Positions 12,176-20,059 of a stretch of DNA of 25,000 nucleotides are shown piece by piece (positions within the stretch are counted from its first letter, which is position 1; each line of letters starts with the position of its first letter). A program made the translations under genes and the position numbers. Below the pieces are notes generated by a model. It was not told the DNA's origin, searched no databases, and saw nothing but the letters and a program-made list of their open reading frames with translations. The stretch lies in the NCBI GenBank assembly GCA_012295275.1, contig CM022679.1:12554415-12579414 (forward strand). The letters run 5' to 3'. Origin of the DNA: Chrysomallon squamiferum. Its lineage: Eukaryota; Mollusca; Gastropoda; Neomphalida; Peltospiridae.

Positions 12176-12335
12176 TATGGACCAAGATAGGATGGAACAG
12201 ACTCAGAGAACAGAGAGGAGAAGGGGTTAGGAAGGAAAGAGAAAAATCCAGGAGAGAACAAAAAAAAGGACAGAGAGAGAGAGAGAAAAGAAACTCCGAG
12301 AAAATGAGAAAGAAAAAGAAAGGGAGAATAATATG
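12176..12335 (+). repeat. long impure purine tract
   Basis: For about 160 bases the + strand is nearly all A and G, with little regular repeat. The Glu/Lys/Arg-rich + frame and its Leu/Ser-rich antisense frame follow from this composition. I reject both as genes. Confidence 0.85.
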
Positions 12336-12384
12336 ATACAAATTTAACATTTCCATATTTTAAAATTATTTTTAATTATTTATT

Positions 12385-12486
12385 TTATTATTGTTGTTAT
12401 TATTATTATTATAATGAGTTTATGTTACCTTTTTTTTTTTTTTTATTATTATTATTATTTATTATTGAGGTTTTTTCCCTTGGCTT

Positions 12487-12531
<45 letters not shown>
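12385..12531 (+). repeat. (TTA)n blocks and a 43 bp poly-T
   Basis: TTA-rich blocks at about 12,385-12,412 and 12,442-12,466 surround a T run, and a pure T run of about 43 bases lies at 12,489-12,531. This is the longest homopolymer in the window. It may be the A tail of a minus-strand retroposon, but the DNA downstream shows no clear SINE body. Confidence 0.95.
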
Positions 12532-12534
<3 letters not shown>

Positions 12535-12559
12535 AGGCACACTTCTCCCTCCAAACAAA

Positions 12560-12755
12560 AGATGAGAAATGTTAATATCTGAAGCCGTGCCGCATGTTAT
12601 TGTGACAGGTGCTAAAATTATATACTCTGAACTGCCGAGCGTTTTGTCTAAGCCTTGTCATCGGATAGCTCGCCGAGAGAGAGCGCCTCTTAGACAAATA
12701 ATTATTTGCACGAAAGTTTTTAATCCCCATAGTCCACTTTCCTGGCTCATTTAAT
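12560..12755. promoter_or_regulatory. unique island with MEIS-, K50- and AT-palindrome sites
   Basis: This patch is more complex and GC-richer than its surroundings. It contains TGACAG (MEIS/TALE-type) near 12,603, TAATCC (K50 homeodomain type) near 12,719, and the perfect 14 bp palindrome CAAATAATTATTTG at 12,695-12,708. A 61-residue frame spans it but resembles no family. A regulatory or structured-RNA role is inferred. Confidence 0.3.
12643..12698. repeat. perfect 10 bp inverted repeat with internal hairpin
   Basis: TTTGTCTAAG at 12,643-12,652 is exactly complementary to CTTAGACAAA at 12,689-12,698, with a 36-base loop. A smaller hairpin, CTCG-C-CGAG, lies inside that loop at about 12,669-12,677. 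The right arm overlaps the 14 bp palindrome at 12,695-12,708. The arms are seen directly; folding in the cell is inferred. Confidence 0.6.
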
Positions 12756-13078
12756 AGTTTTTTGTGTGTCCCAGACTGACCCCAGTCGACTGGCTTTTCT
12801 AGTTATAATAACATAGTTTTCTCTGTCTTCTTTTAGCAAAATTCGGCGATTAGGTTCCATGCTTGTCCCCTCTCCACTAATCCGTGTTCATGTTACTGTA
12901 GAAATGTTTTTAGTTGTAAATTAATTGTCGTCTAAATACTGACAAATTCACTAATGGTTGACTGAAATGTTTGAATTCTTATTGTTGTCTCAGTATCAGA
13001 AAGTCTTCTAATATTTTTACATTTTTTAACTCTTTCTACCTCACGCCATATCGCTTAATCTTTTTTGTAACTTCTTTA

Positions 13079-13081
<3 letters not shown>
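12756..13081. other. gene-free unique DNA
   Basis: Pyrimidine-leaning unique sequence that leads into a CT microsatellite. No gene visible. Confidence 0.7.

Positions 13082-13138
<57 letters not shown>
13082..13138 (+). repeat. (CT)n microsatellite, about 28 perfect copies
   Basis: TC repeats without interruption for about 57 bases. Frames reading Ser-Leu on + and Arg-Glu on - are artefacts. Confidence 0.99.
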
Positions 13139-13142
<4 letters not shown>

Positions 13143-13207
13143 GTGAGTATTTATAGAACTATGAACTTGTGCAATGTATATATTTACTACAAAACTGCTG
13201 TTGCTTT

Positions 13208-13248
13208 TTTTATTATTACCATTATCATCATCATCATCATCATCATTG
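13208..13248 (+). repeat. (TTA)n-(CAT)n triplet tract
   Basis: A few TTA triplets are followed by about eight CAT triplets. It is the source of the poly-Ile and poly-Asp frames here. Confidence 0.93.
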
Positions 13249-13370
13249 CCGTTATTCCTGAGATAAACGTTCTTGTTCCCGTTCTTTGGCAAAAGAAAAC
13301 ACAATTATCACATTCTTCGTGTCGTTTTGTGACAGGATTCAAAAGAGGATTGTTTTTCTAACACATTCTT

Positions 13371-13466
13371 ACCATAATGGTTAAGGCTGCTACACGTCAG
13401 TGCATTGTCTGATGTTGTCGTCGTACGATGGCGACGTAAAAAATAAAATAAAAAATAAAAAGAAGA
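13371..13466 (+). mobile_element. tRNA-like SINE relic with A-rich tail
   Basis: ATAATGGTTAAGGCTGCT at about 13,374-13,391 has the look of the TGGTTAAG A-box region common in tRNA-derived SINEs. GTACGATGGC at about 13,424-13,433 fits a degraded B box (GTTCGANNCC) at 7 of 10 positions. The body then ends in an A-rich tail at about 13,437-13,462. A box, B box and tail are in the right order and at believable distance. The B box lies inside a small stem, CGTCG and CGACG. Target-site duplications were not found by eye, so the call remains tentative. Confidence 0.4.
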
Positions 13467-13812
13467 AAGAGTATTTCTTAAAGATATTGCTTTGTCCTGT
13501 CAGCTTCTGTGTTCATCCATAATAATCTTGGAAAGAAAGGTTTTGTTTCAAACCGTAATATTACTGTTTTTTGCTGTTGTCATGCAGGGGACTTTATCTG
13601 TTTCGTCCGCTAAAGACAGTTATAACATTTATTATTGTTGTCCTTGTTATATAAGATAATAACGATACATCGTTGTCATTCTTTCATTGTTATTATAATT
13701 ACCATCATTATAATGAATATACAAGGAAAATAAAATTAATTACAAATTGGTCTTTTAATTAAAAACTGTAGTCAGAAGGTTAAAAAAATCTCTCAGTAAA
13801 TATATATTTTTT
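13467..13812. other. gene-free DNA with decayed triplets
   Basis: Unique DNA with a loose ATT/GTT triplet rhythm at about 13,620-13,720. I see no gene. Confidence 0.65.
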
Positions 13813-13976
13813 TTATTGCAATAGTAGCAATTTTAGTAGTAACAATAATAATAGTAGCAATAGTAGTAGTAGTAGCATCCGTAACAGTAGCAGTAGAAAT
13901 ACAATATTGTTATTATTATTACTTGAACAACGATGACGACGATTGCTGCTCCTGTTTCTGTTGTTGTTGTTGTTAT
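13813..13976 (+). repeat. mixed triplet tract (TAG, AAT, GAC, GTT)
   Basis: TAG and AAT triplets give way to GAC/GAT triplets and end in a short perfect (GTT)n at about 13,959-13,975. Many substitutions show that it is older than the perfect tracts. The Asn/Leu-rich minus frame comes from it. Confidence 0.85.
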
Positions 13977-14596
13977 TTTGTATATTTATCTGTACATATT
14001 TCATTTTACTATTTTATTATATTCTTTGGTTTGTTCTGGCTTGAAAAATACAGTTTAAAAAAAAATAATAAAATAAATATTAAATAAATTTCTCTATATT
14101 TACAAATAAATTAACTCATTACATGAGCTCTAATACGTGTGATAGTTTTGATATTAATTTCTTTTTTTTAAATAACACACATTTGCCTAGTCAAGATAAA
14201 CCGGTCTCAATTTATGGATTTCATACTTATTCAATTTGATTAAGCTATGATGAAAAAGTCAGTAATTACTTTGTCTGTCACGAAACAAAATTATATTCAA
14301 GTTACTGCAGAATTAACTGAATTCTTCAGATACGGAGAGAGAATGAATTTTTTTAACAAAAATTTTCTTGAAAAAAAAAAACAAAAAAAAAAAAAAGAAT
14401 GTCACAATGAACTAAATACAGTTTATTTTAAATATGTAGTTATTTCAACAAACAAAAGATATATATGTATGTATAGGTCTGGTCACAATTACGCATGAAT
14501 ATAGTTATTGCAGACAGCAATATGCATTCAAAATGTTCTTTCTCTATTTCATTTTTTTCTGTTTATAAAATTTACACTCACACCCTTCGTGACACT

Positions 14597-14604
<8 letters not shown>
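13977..14604. other. gene-free AT-rich DNA with a poly-A tract
   Basis: AT-rich unique DNA. An A run broken by one C lies at 14,371-14,396. Frames of up to 83 residues show no recognisable domain. Confidence 0.7.

Positions 14605-14657
<53 letters not shown>
14605..14657 (+). repeat. (TG)n microsatellite
   Basis: GT repeats without interruption for about 53 bases, flanked by TATATA on the left. It supplies the Cys-Val run of a 131-residue frame. Confidence 0.99.
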
Positions 14658-14659
<2 letters not shown>

Positions 14660-14697
14660 ACTGTATAATACTGAAAAATATCAGTTTTATATTGCAG

Positions 14698-14899
14698 TGT
14701 GTAATGTAAAGTGTGGACGCGACTCCCAGACAAAGACAAAGACTGTCAGTTTGGCGATGTCATCAACGATCAGTGAAGAGGTTTCAGCTTTCCCGTCACG
14801 GCGGGTAATAGGACCACACTCTCGGGTGTGGCTCCTCTCAGACAGGTCAGTGGCGGCGGTCTTGTTCTCCGCTTTGAAGGATGTTCTGTCGAAAATCCG
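14698..14899 (+). CDS. candidate internal exon, unrecognised
   Basis: A possible 3' splice site, a T-rich tract ending TATTGCAG, stops at about 14,697. A good 5' splice site, CCG followed by GTAAGC, lies at about 14,899/14,900. The 202 bases between them stay open in the frame that begins with codons for VCNVKCGRDSQ and ends near LKDVLSKI. The peptide is of ordinary composition with no simple repeat, but I recognise no family. A second frame is also open across part of it, which weakens the case, and splice-like pairs arise by chance. Treat as a hypothesis. Confidence 0.15.
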
Positions 14900-15340
14900 G
14901 TAAGCGAAATGGACGTAAGTCGCGCGCCGGGACCCGTCGGCACGCGCTGGTTAATACAAAACTGGAAATTGGAACAACACCCGAAAGCGGCTGTTGTGAT
15001 GAAATGTCTGTTTTGGATGAGTCGAGCGGTGTTTGCGCGAATGACAGGTAACTGTAACAGGATTACGCCGGGGAAAGAGGATAAGCATGATGTTTAAAAC
15101 CTATCCATTTCAAAAGCCAGCAGGAAAAAGGAAATTTTGACAACAAACAATGCACGGAAGGGATGGAGATAGTCACAGGGGATAAATGTCTGCGAGATGG
15201 GCCTCGGACGACCGCTGCGCCATTGATGAGTGGAACGTCCTCCGCGCGTGCTTTGCTTCCAATAACTGTATTCTTCCGCCGCTATTATGCTGCCTAATTT
15301 GTTCCAAAGTCGTCCGCTCAAATTACTCCAAATTAACAAA
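14700..15340. promoter_or_regulatory. CpG-bearing unique island, candidate regulatory element
   Basis: GC and CpG content are clearly above the flanks across about 600 bases. Visible short sites include GACAAAGACAAAGAC (two SOX/TCF-like ACAAAG cores) near 14,727, and a KLF-type GGGTGTGGC at 14,824-14,832. The latter forms part of an inverted repeat, CCACAC and GTGTGG, at 14,814-14,831. Possible 5' splice sites lie at about 14,900 and 15,047. It may be regulatory, exon-bearing or both. Confidence 0.35.
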
Positions 15341-15966
<626 letters not shown>

Positions 15967-16111
15967 AACTGTTTGTCTTTCTGTCTACATATTCAGTTTA
16001 TCTATCTAATTTTTCTTAATCTCCATTAACTGTTATTTTTCTTGAAATGTAAGTATTTCTGATTTTCCTTTCCACTATAACTTTCTAAGCTTGCGCATTT
16101 ATTATTTCTTT

Positions 16112-16114
16112 AAC

Positions 16115-16167
<53 letters not shown>

Positions 16168-16192
16168 CAACAACAACGACAATAACAATAAT
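16112..16192 (+). repeat. (AAT)n-(AAC)n microsatellite
   Basis: About 17 AAT triplets are followed by AAC and mixed triplets. The poly-Leu frame on the minus strand is an artefact. Confidence 0.98.
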
Positions 16193-16207
16193 AAACCTAT
16201 TATAAAT

Positions 16208-16233
16208 AAAAAAAAAAAATTTTTTTTTTTTTT
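16208..16233. repeat. A12-T14 block, perfect palindrome
   Basis: Twelve A residues are joined directly to fourteen T residues, giving a self-complementary block that could extrude as a hairpin. It is also a place where reads and assemblies slip. Confidence 0.95.
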
Positions 16234-16379
16234 CTTATTCAAATAAATCATGTTATTAGCTAAAATAAATGTCAAGAGAAAAATAAAAACGCCACAACGA
16301 TTAAAATTATGTATTAGTTTAACACAAGCTCGTGTCAAAACCATATTTTTCAACAAACTAAAATAAAATTGCTTAACGT

Positions 16380-16735
16380 CAGCGAGCACGTGTTAAAACG
16401 AAAACTGAAACCGGCCAACTCGCTTTTCGAAACGCCTTCTTATTATTGCCTAAATCCGCGACCAGTTTTCAACAATTACCCTACCCCCGTCAGCAATTAA
16501 AATCGCAATATCTTTCAAATAGCTCACGTAACATTAATGACTTTTAAATCCTGAAATGATGACGCTGAGACTGCGTATAATTTTAGCTGCGTAACTCACA
16601 CTTGTAGAGAAAAGAACCGACACTCTTCGGATTTCGACCGATCCTAAAAGTACTTTACATTTAATCCGGAATTAGATTTCTTCAAATTGTAAATCACCGT
16701 TCAGATTTGAAATGGATGGAAATCGTGACCTGTAA
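16380..16735. promoter_or_regulatory. unique island with homeodomain/ETS-like sites
   Basis: This complex stretch is free of simple repeats. It holds a CACGTG E-box at 16,387-16,392 and the compact string TTAATCCGGAATTAG at about 16,661-16,675. That string combines a K50 homeodomain site (TAATCC), an ETS core (CCGGAA) and an ATTA core. No frame is convincing. A regulatory role is inferred from site clustering and complexity only. Confidence 0.3.
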
Positions 16736-16795
16736 TGGGCGGCTTATGCGTAACATGCTTCAAAGGTTGAGGTCGTGGGATTAAAGATAATAAGT
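16736..16795 (+). mobile_element. possible tRNA-like SINE fragment
   Basis: The sequence has a degraded A box near 16,741 (about 8 of 12 positions) and a GAGGTCGTGGGATTAA string at about 16,769-16,784. That string looks like the region up to and including the B box of tRNA-derived SINEs, but its B box is badly decayed. It ends where the LINE remnant begins, so the LINE may have inserted in or next to it. It could also be unique sequence. Confidence 0.22.
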
Positions 16796-16815
16796 ACGTG
16801 TCCAGTTTGATTAAC

Positions 16816-17166
16816 TAGACCATCCGACAGCCTCCTGTCGGAATAGAGCATCCAACCACTGAAATACAGAAGAAAGCTGCAGCTACTGAAATAGCACCTG
16901 ATATTACACGCCCTCAGCACAGACCACCCCGTCAAGGACCTGGTCCCCGACCAACAAAGACTAGGGCAACCCTTTAAATCGCAAAGTCTACTACTATCGA
17001 ATTTCCAGACAAAAGCCAGCGAAATCGAAAGAGAAACTGGAATAGTGGAAATGCTACTGCCGGCATACCACAAAGAAACAAAACCAGCAATAAATACACC
17101 TTTCCTGATCAAAACACAAACAGACAAAAAAGAGTTTCCACCCTTCAAAAAAGCCATATTTCTAGC
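16816..17166 (+). pseudogene. LINE ORF2 remnant between RT and RNase H
   Basis: One frame from about 16,837 reads GIEHPTTEIQKKAAATEI, then loses sense. Another from 16,922 reads DHPVKDLV and stays open to about 17,166. In related LINEs the connection between RT and RNase H commonly has a Gly-Ile-x-Pro stretch, an alanine-rich helix and a later Asp-His-Pro, in that order. That makes this a believable but weakly conserved match. The frame shifts between 16,888 and 16,921 and again near 17,166. The function is lost in this copy. Confidence 0.6.
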
Positions 17167-17547
17167 AGCAGCAAAAACGACCACTACAAACAACACACGC
17201 ACATCTACACTGACGGATCCAAAAACCCAGACAACGGGAGAGTAGGATTCGCCTTCATAGCCCAAGATCACACAAACAAATCCACATGCATACAATTCGG
17301 CCGTATCAGAAATCACCTTTCGGTGTATACGGCCGAATTGGTCGCCATCATCAGAGGCATGCTGTGGGTAAAACACAACAACAACAAACACGCAGTGATA
17401 TTCTCGGACAGCCTAATCCATACAATCCGGACATTCCAGCAGACCAGACCTACTCAGCAGAATACAGCGTCTACACGAAGACACACTACATAAAAACAAA
17501 CAATTAATCATCAAGTGGCTCCCAACGAACTTGCTGACCATTACGCC
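17164..17547 (+). pseudogene. LINE RNase H domain remnant
   Basis: RNase H degrades the RNA strand of the RNA/DNA hybrid during reverse transcription. Read in one frame, the sequence gives HIYTDGSK at about 17,200, TAEL at 17,329-17,340 and FSDS at 17,401-17,412. After a break it gives NELADHYAK from 17,524. The four acidic catalytic positions are all present: Asp 17,212, Glu 17,335, Asp 17,407 and Asp 17,536. A stop occurs at 17,491, and IIKWLP at 17,507-17,524 is in another frame. The His-containing stretch normally found between this WLP and NELAD is missing, so the copy also carries a small deletion and cannot be active. Confidence 0.85.
17293..17340. repeat. perfect 14 bp inverted repeat inside the RNase H region
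   Basis: CAATTCGGCCGTAT at 17,293-17,306 is exactly complementary to ATACGGCCGAATTG at 17,327-17,340, with a 20-base loop. The right arm encodes the conserved TAEL of RNase H. A perfect 14-base match at this distance is very unlikely by chance in one kilobase. Confidence 0.8.
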
Positions 17548-18007
17548 AAAGAGTCACTCAGCATCAAAGACGAAGACGTCTGCCCCGACATAGACCTCGG
17601 AGCAAACGAAATTCCCTCCATCGCAGCCAAACATTACGACAAACAGTGGCAAAACGAATGGAACAACACCAAAAATAAATGGCACTTGAACATCAAACCA
17701 CTCACCAAAAGACCCAAAAATCACACTCGCCAACAAACTACACAACAATCTCACCAAAGTCAGAATTGGTTACTCGACCAACTTAAATGCAATCCGATTC
17801 AAATATCACAACACCACATCACCCAGTTGTAGCTGTGGACTCTCCGAAACCACGAAACACTACCTATTTCGCTGTCCAATTTTCGCCAAGGAAAGACAAG
17901 CACTATGCAACACACTGGAGGAACTAAAAATCGAGTTCACGCTCCAAAACATCTTGGCATCAAACACGAAAGACAGAGAGTTAGTCCTCGCTGCAGTAAA
18001 ATTCTGA
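17548..18007 (+). pseudogene. LINE C-terminal region with zinc-knuckle-like motif
   Basis: The frame that follows the RNase H domain runs to about 17,709. A one-base change then shifts it, and the new frame stays open to a stop at 18,005-18,007. It includes KVRIGYSTN and a Cys-x-Cys-x7-His-x4-Cys arrangement: Cys at 17,828 and 17,834, His at 17,858, Cys at 17,873. This is followed by PIFAKERQAL. That pattern, with HYLF and RCP around the last ligands, is typical of the C-terminal ends of many LINE ORF2 proteins and may bind nucleic acid. The stop at 17,830 in the first frame shows why a frame change must be assumed. Confidence 0.8.
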
Positions 18008-18120
18008 ACACAAACAACAATTGAATGAATTTATTGACTTACAGATTGATTGGTTGAACAGCTGATTGATGCATGGATGGCTCGGCTGATTGACGGATCA
18101 ATTTGAATAGCCAATTAAAT
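18008..18120 (+). repeat. LINE 3' UTR with GATTGATT-type short repeats
   Basis: After the ORF stop, short units such as GATTGATTG, GCTGATTGATG and GCTGATTGACG recur, two of them about 24 bases apart. Many LINEs end in short tandem units used in 3'-end recognition, so this probably belongs to the element. Its exact end and a target-site duplication are not clear. Confidence 0.45.
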
Positions 18121-18324
18121 TAGTAATTAAAAAATATATATATACATACGTACTGACTTTCAGTCCATACGTCGTAGACGTGCTTCGCAGCAGCTTGCTC
18201 TGATTAGCACGTTAATTTTTTTTCAAGGTTCAAGATTAACAAGAAGGCATGTCGCAATTTCTGCGACCAATTTTTATCCTTGTTAAACGTGTAACAACGT
18301 GTCTCTGCCCATTGTCGACACAAA

Positions 18325-18325
18325 C

Positions 18326-18367
<42 letters not shown>

Positions 18368-18390
18368 TGATGATGATGATGATGATGATT
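18325..18390 (+). repeat. (AAT)n-(GAT)n microsatellite
   Basis: About thirteen AAT triplets are followed by about nine GAT triplets. The poly-Ile frame on the minus strand is an artefact. Confidence 0.98.
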
Positions 18391-18646
18391 AAACAAATAA
18401 AGAAATTAGGAAAGAAAAACAAAAAATCAAATGAAACAAAGAAAAGCAAAAATAAAAATAAATTAAATTAGACTAAATTTAGATAACAACAACAGAGAAA
18501 TAATAATCAAATTAAATTACAAAGGAGATGCTATCCAATAATAATAATAATAAAAAGAGGAAGAAGAAGAATGTATAATTATTTATTTTTGAAAAGATAA
18601 ATATTAATTTTACATTATCATCATTGTACACATCATCGTCATCATC

Positions 18647-18679
<33 letters not shown>

Positions 18680-18785
18680 CAAAACATAAAATAATAATAA
18701 TAATAATTTTTTATAATGTTCACAAACTGAAACAACTTGTTTTACTTAATTTAATTAACCCATCGTTTACTTTCAACTCCCAGGT
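18391..18785. other. gene-free DNA with short AAT/TTA tracts
   Basis: A/T-rich DNA with short triplet tracts at about 18,537-18,553, 18,649-18,677 and 18,690-18,707. No gene visible. Confidence 0.75.
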
Positions 18786-18900
18786 TCAAATATCACGGTC
18801 TGGGACAGACGAACACGTAATTGATTATATTTCTAAAAGTGCGCGTGGACCACCGTGATTACGTACGTGAACCGTGAAACGTGGCATAGCGCACACTTCG
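18786..18900. promoter_or_regulatory. inverted-repeat-rich unique patch
   Basis: ATCACGGT at 18,792-18,799 is exactly complementary to ACCGTGAT at 18,852-18,859. AAGTGCGC at 18,838-18,845 pairs with GCGCACACTT at 18,890-18,899 except for two extra bases. ACCGTGA recurs at 18,871-18,877 and ACGTACGT lies at the centre. The patch is unique and GC-richer than its flanks. It may be a cluster of binding sites or a decayed inverted-repeat element. Confidence 0.35.
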
Positions 18901-18964
18901 TAAACGAGATTAAAAACTTGAAGCTTGTTTTAAGAAATGTCACAGTCTGAAAGACAGTGAATGA

Positions 18965-19025
18965 TCGGTCGTGGGTAAGCTGTTAGTTCACTAGATGAGG
19001 CTCTAGCTGGTTTGAAAATGACAAT
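18965..19025 (+). mobile_element. tRNA-like relic (SINE head or tRNA pseudogene)
   Basis: TGGGTAAGCTGT at 18,972-18,983 fits the A box (TRGCNNAGYNGG) at 10 of 12 positions. CTAGA and TCTAG at 18,991-18,995 and 19,002-19,006 can form a five-pair anticodon-like stem with a six-base loop. GGTTTGAAAAT at 19,009-19,019 is a degraded B box. The spacing is tRNA-like. The acceptor ends do not pair, so it is not a working tRNA. Confidence 0.38.
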
Positions 19026-19548
19026 AAAATGGCTACAAAGAGGGTTGCATTGACTGCCAGCTAAGTGGATTATGACGAGTTTAATGTTTTCAGTGATTCA
19101 CGTCTTCCTTTACTGTACAGCGAGTAAATGAGTATTAATCTGTAAAATGTTAAAACAAATAAAAACCGGTTTTGATCTGGCATTAAAAAAAAAAAAAAAA
19201 AGATAAATTATTAAATTAATGCGAAAACCAAAATTAAATAAATAAATAAATAAATATTGGTTTTAAGCTTCTTTTTTTTTTTTAAAGTAAATAAGTAAAT
19301 TAATATGAAAATTAAAAATTAAAACACACATAAATAAATGAACATTTTTTTTTTTACTGCTGTACCCTATAATTGATTCAACACTGAAATAAACAACGAC
19401 AAATATATATTAATAACAATGATGATGATGATATTCATCATTATTGTTATGATTATTAATAATATATTTTTATAAGGATAGTATTGTATTCGTTCACAAT
19501 ATTAACTCTTTTCAGTTCATATCTAAAAATCCTTGAATGAAATTTAGA
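19026..19548. other. gene-free AT-rich DNA
   Basis: A run at 19,185-19,201 and a short (AAAT)n at about 19,237-19,256 lie in otherwise unique AT-rich DNA. No gene visible. Confidence 0.75.
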
Positions 19549-19650
19549 TTTTTTTTTTTTTTTTTAATTCTTTTAGTGTCACTTGAACCCACAATTTCTC
19601 GAAGCTAGATTTAACTGTTAAATTGATAACAGTGTCATGGCGTCTTGTTA
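19549..19650 (-). mobile_element. tRNA-like SINE relic with A tail
   Basis: Read on the minus strand, GTGGGTTCAAGTGACA (centred near 19,584 on +) gives a good B box: GGTTCAAGTGA against GGTTCRANNCC. The body then runs into an A tail, seen as T at 19,549-19,565 on the + strand. An A box upstream, near 19,640, is not convincing, and no target-site duplication is evident. The order of B box, short body and A tail suits a retroposed tRNA-derived SINE. Confidence 0.35.
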
Positions 19651-19791
19651 TGAAAATGCTGTTCAAAACATGAGTCATTTGCAACAACAACAGCAAGGGT
19701 CTCCAAAATCGTCACCACAATATTGCGTATTTGCCACCCCTGTGATGTTTCGGCTTTCTTTTTTTGTTGTTTTTTTTTTTTTTATGAGCAA

Positions 19792-19796
<5 letters not shown>

Positions 19797-19830
<34 letters not shown>
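19797..19830 (+). repeat. 34 bp poly-T tract
   Basis: Pure T run. A shorter T tract lies just upstream at about 19,770-19,783. The Phe-rich frame over both is an artefact. Confidence 0.97.
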
Positions 19831-19831
<1 letters not shown>

Positions 19832-20059
19832 TAAATCAATATTTATTTTTTTCTGCCTTTAATCTCTGCCATTGTATTTGTTGTAATGTTGCTATCTTTC
19901 TGTTGGAGTGTTTTGTCACTAGCAAAGCCTTACTTCATTAATTCATGATATGAGAAGCGCTCGAGAAAGGGAGAGAAAAGGCAGGTTTTTTTCTTTAATT
20001 TACAAGGCTCTTTATGTATTAGTACATTGTTACAGTAAGTTTCATACATGATTATGCTC
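19831..20059. other. gene-free unique DNA
   Basis: Unique sequence without a supported gene or repeat. Confidence 0.65.

Larger units (their letters stand above)
16800..18120 (+). mobile_element. 5'-truncated dead LINE, RNase H type
   Basis: This is the 3' end of a non-LTR retrotransposon. It carries, in order, the region after the reverse transcriptase, an RNase H domain, a C-terminal zinc-knuckle-like motif and a short 3' UTR. Endonuclease and reverse transcriptase core motifs are absent, so the copy is 5'-truncated, the usual result of incomplete target-primed reverse transcription. The reading frame changes about five times and there are in-frame stops, for example near 16,816 and 16,975. 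RNase H plus this C-terminal motif fits the I-superfamily or a related clade, but I cannot fix the clade without a search. The A/C-rich coding strand explains the long open frame on the opposite strand. Confidence 0.85.

Noticed and set aside
12073-12356. Overlapping Lys/Glu-rich + frame and Leu/Ser-rich minus frame
   Set aside because: Both are produced by a purine-rich tract and the GT octamer repeat.
14508-14903. 131-residue + frame treated as a whole gene
   Set aside because: It crosses the (TG)n microsatellite, giving a Cys-Val run. Only the part after 14,697 is kept, as a weak exon candidate.
16744-17391. 215-residue open frame on the minus strand
   Set aside because: It lies antisense to the LINE remnant, whose coding strand is A/C-rich and leaves the opposite strand poor in stops. 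RNase H motifs are clear on the + strand, and the minus translation matches no family.
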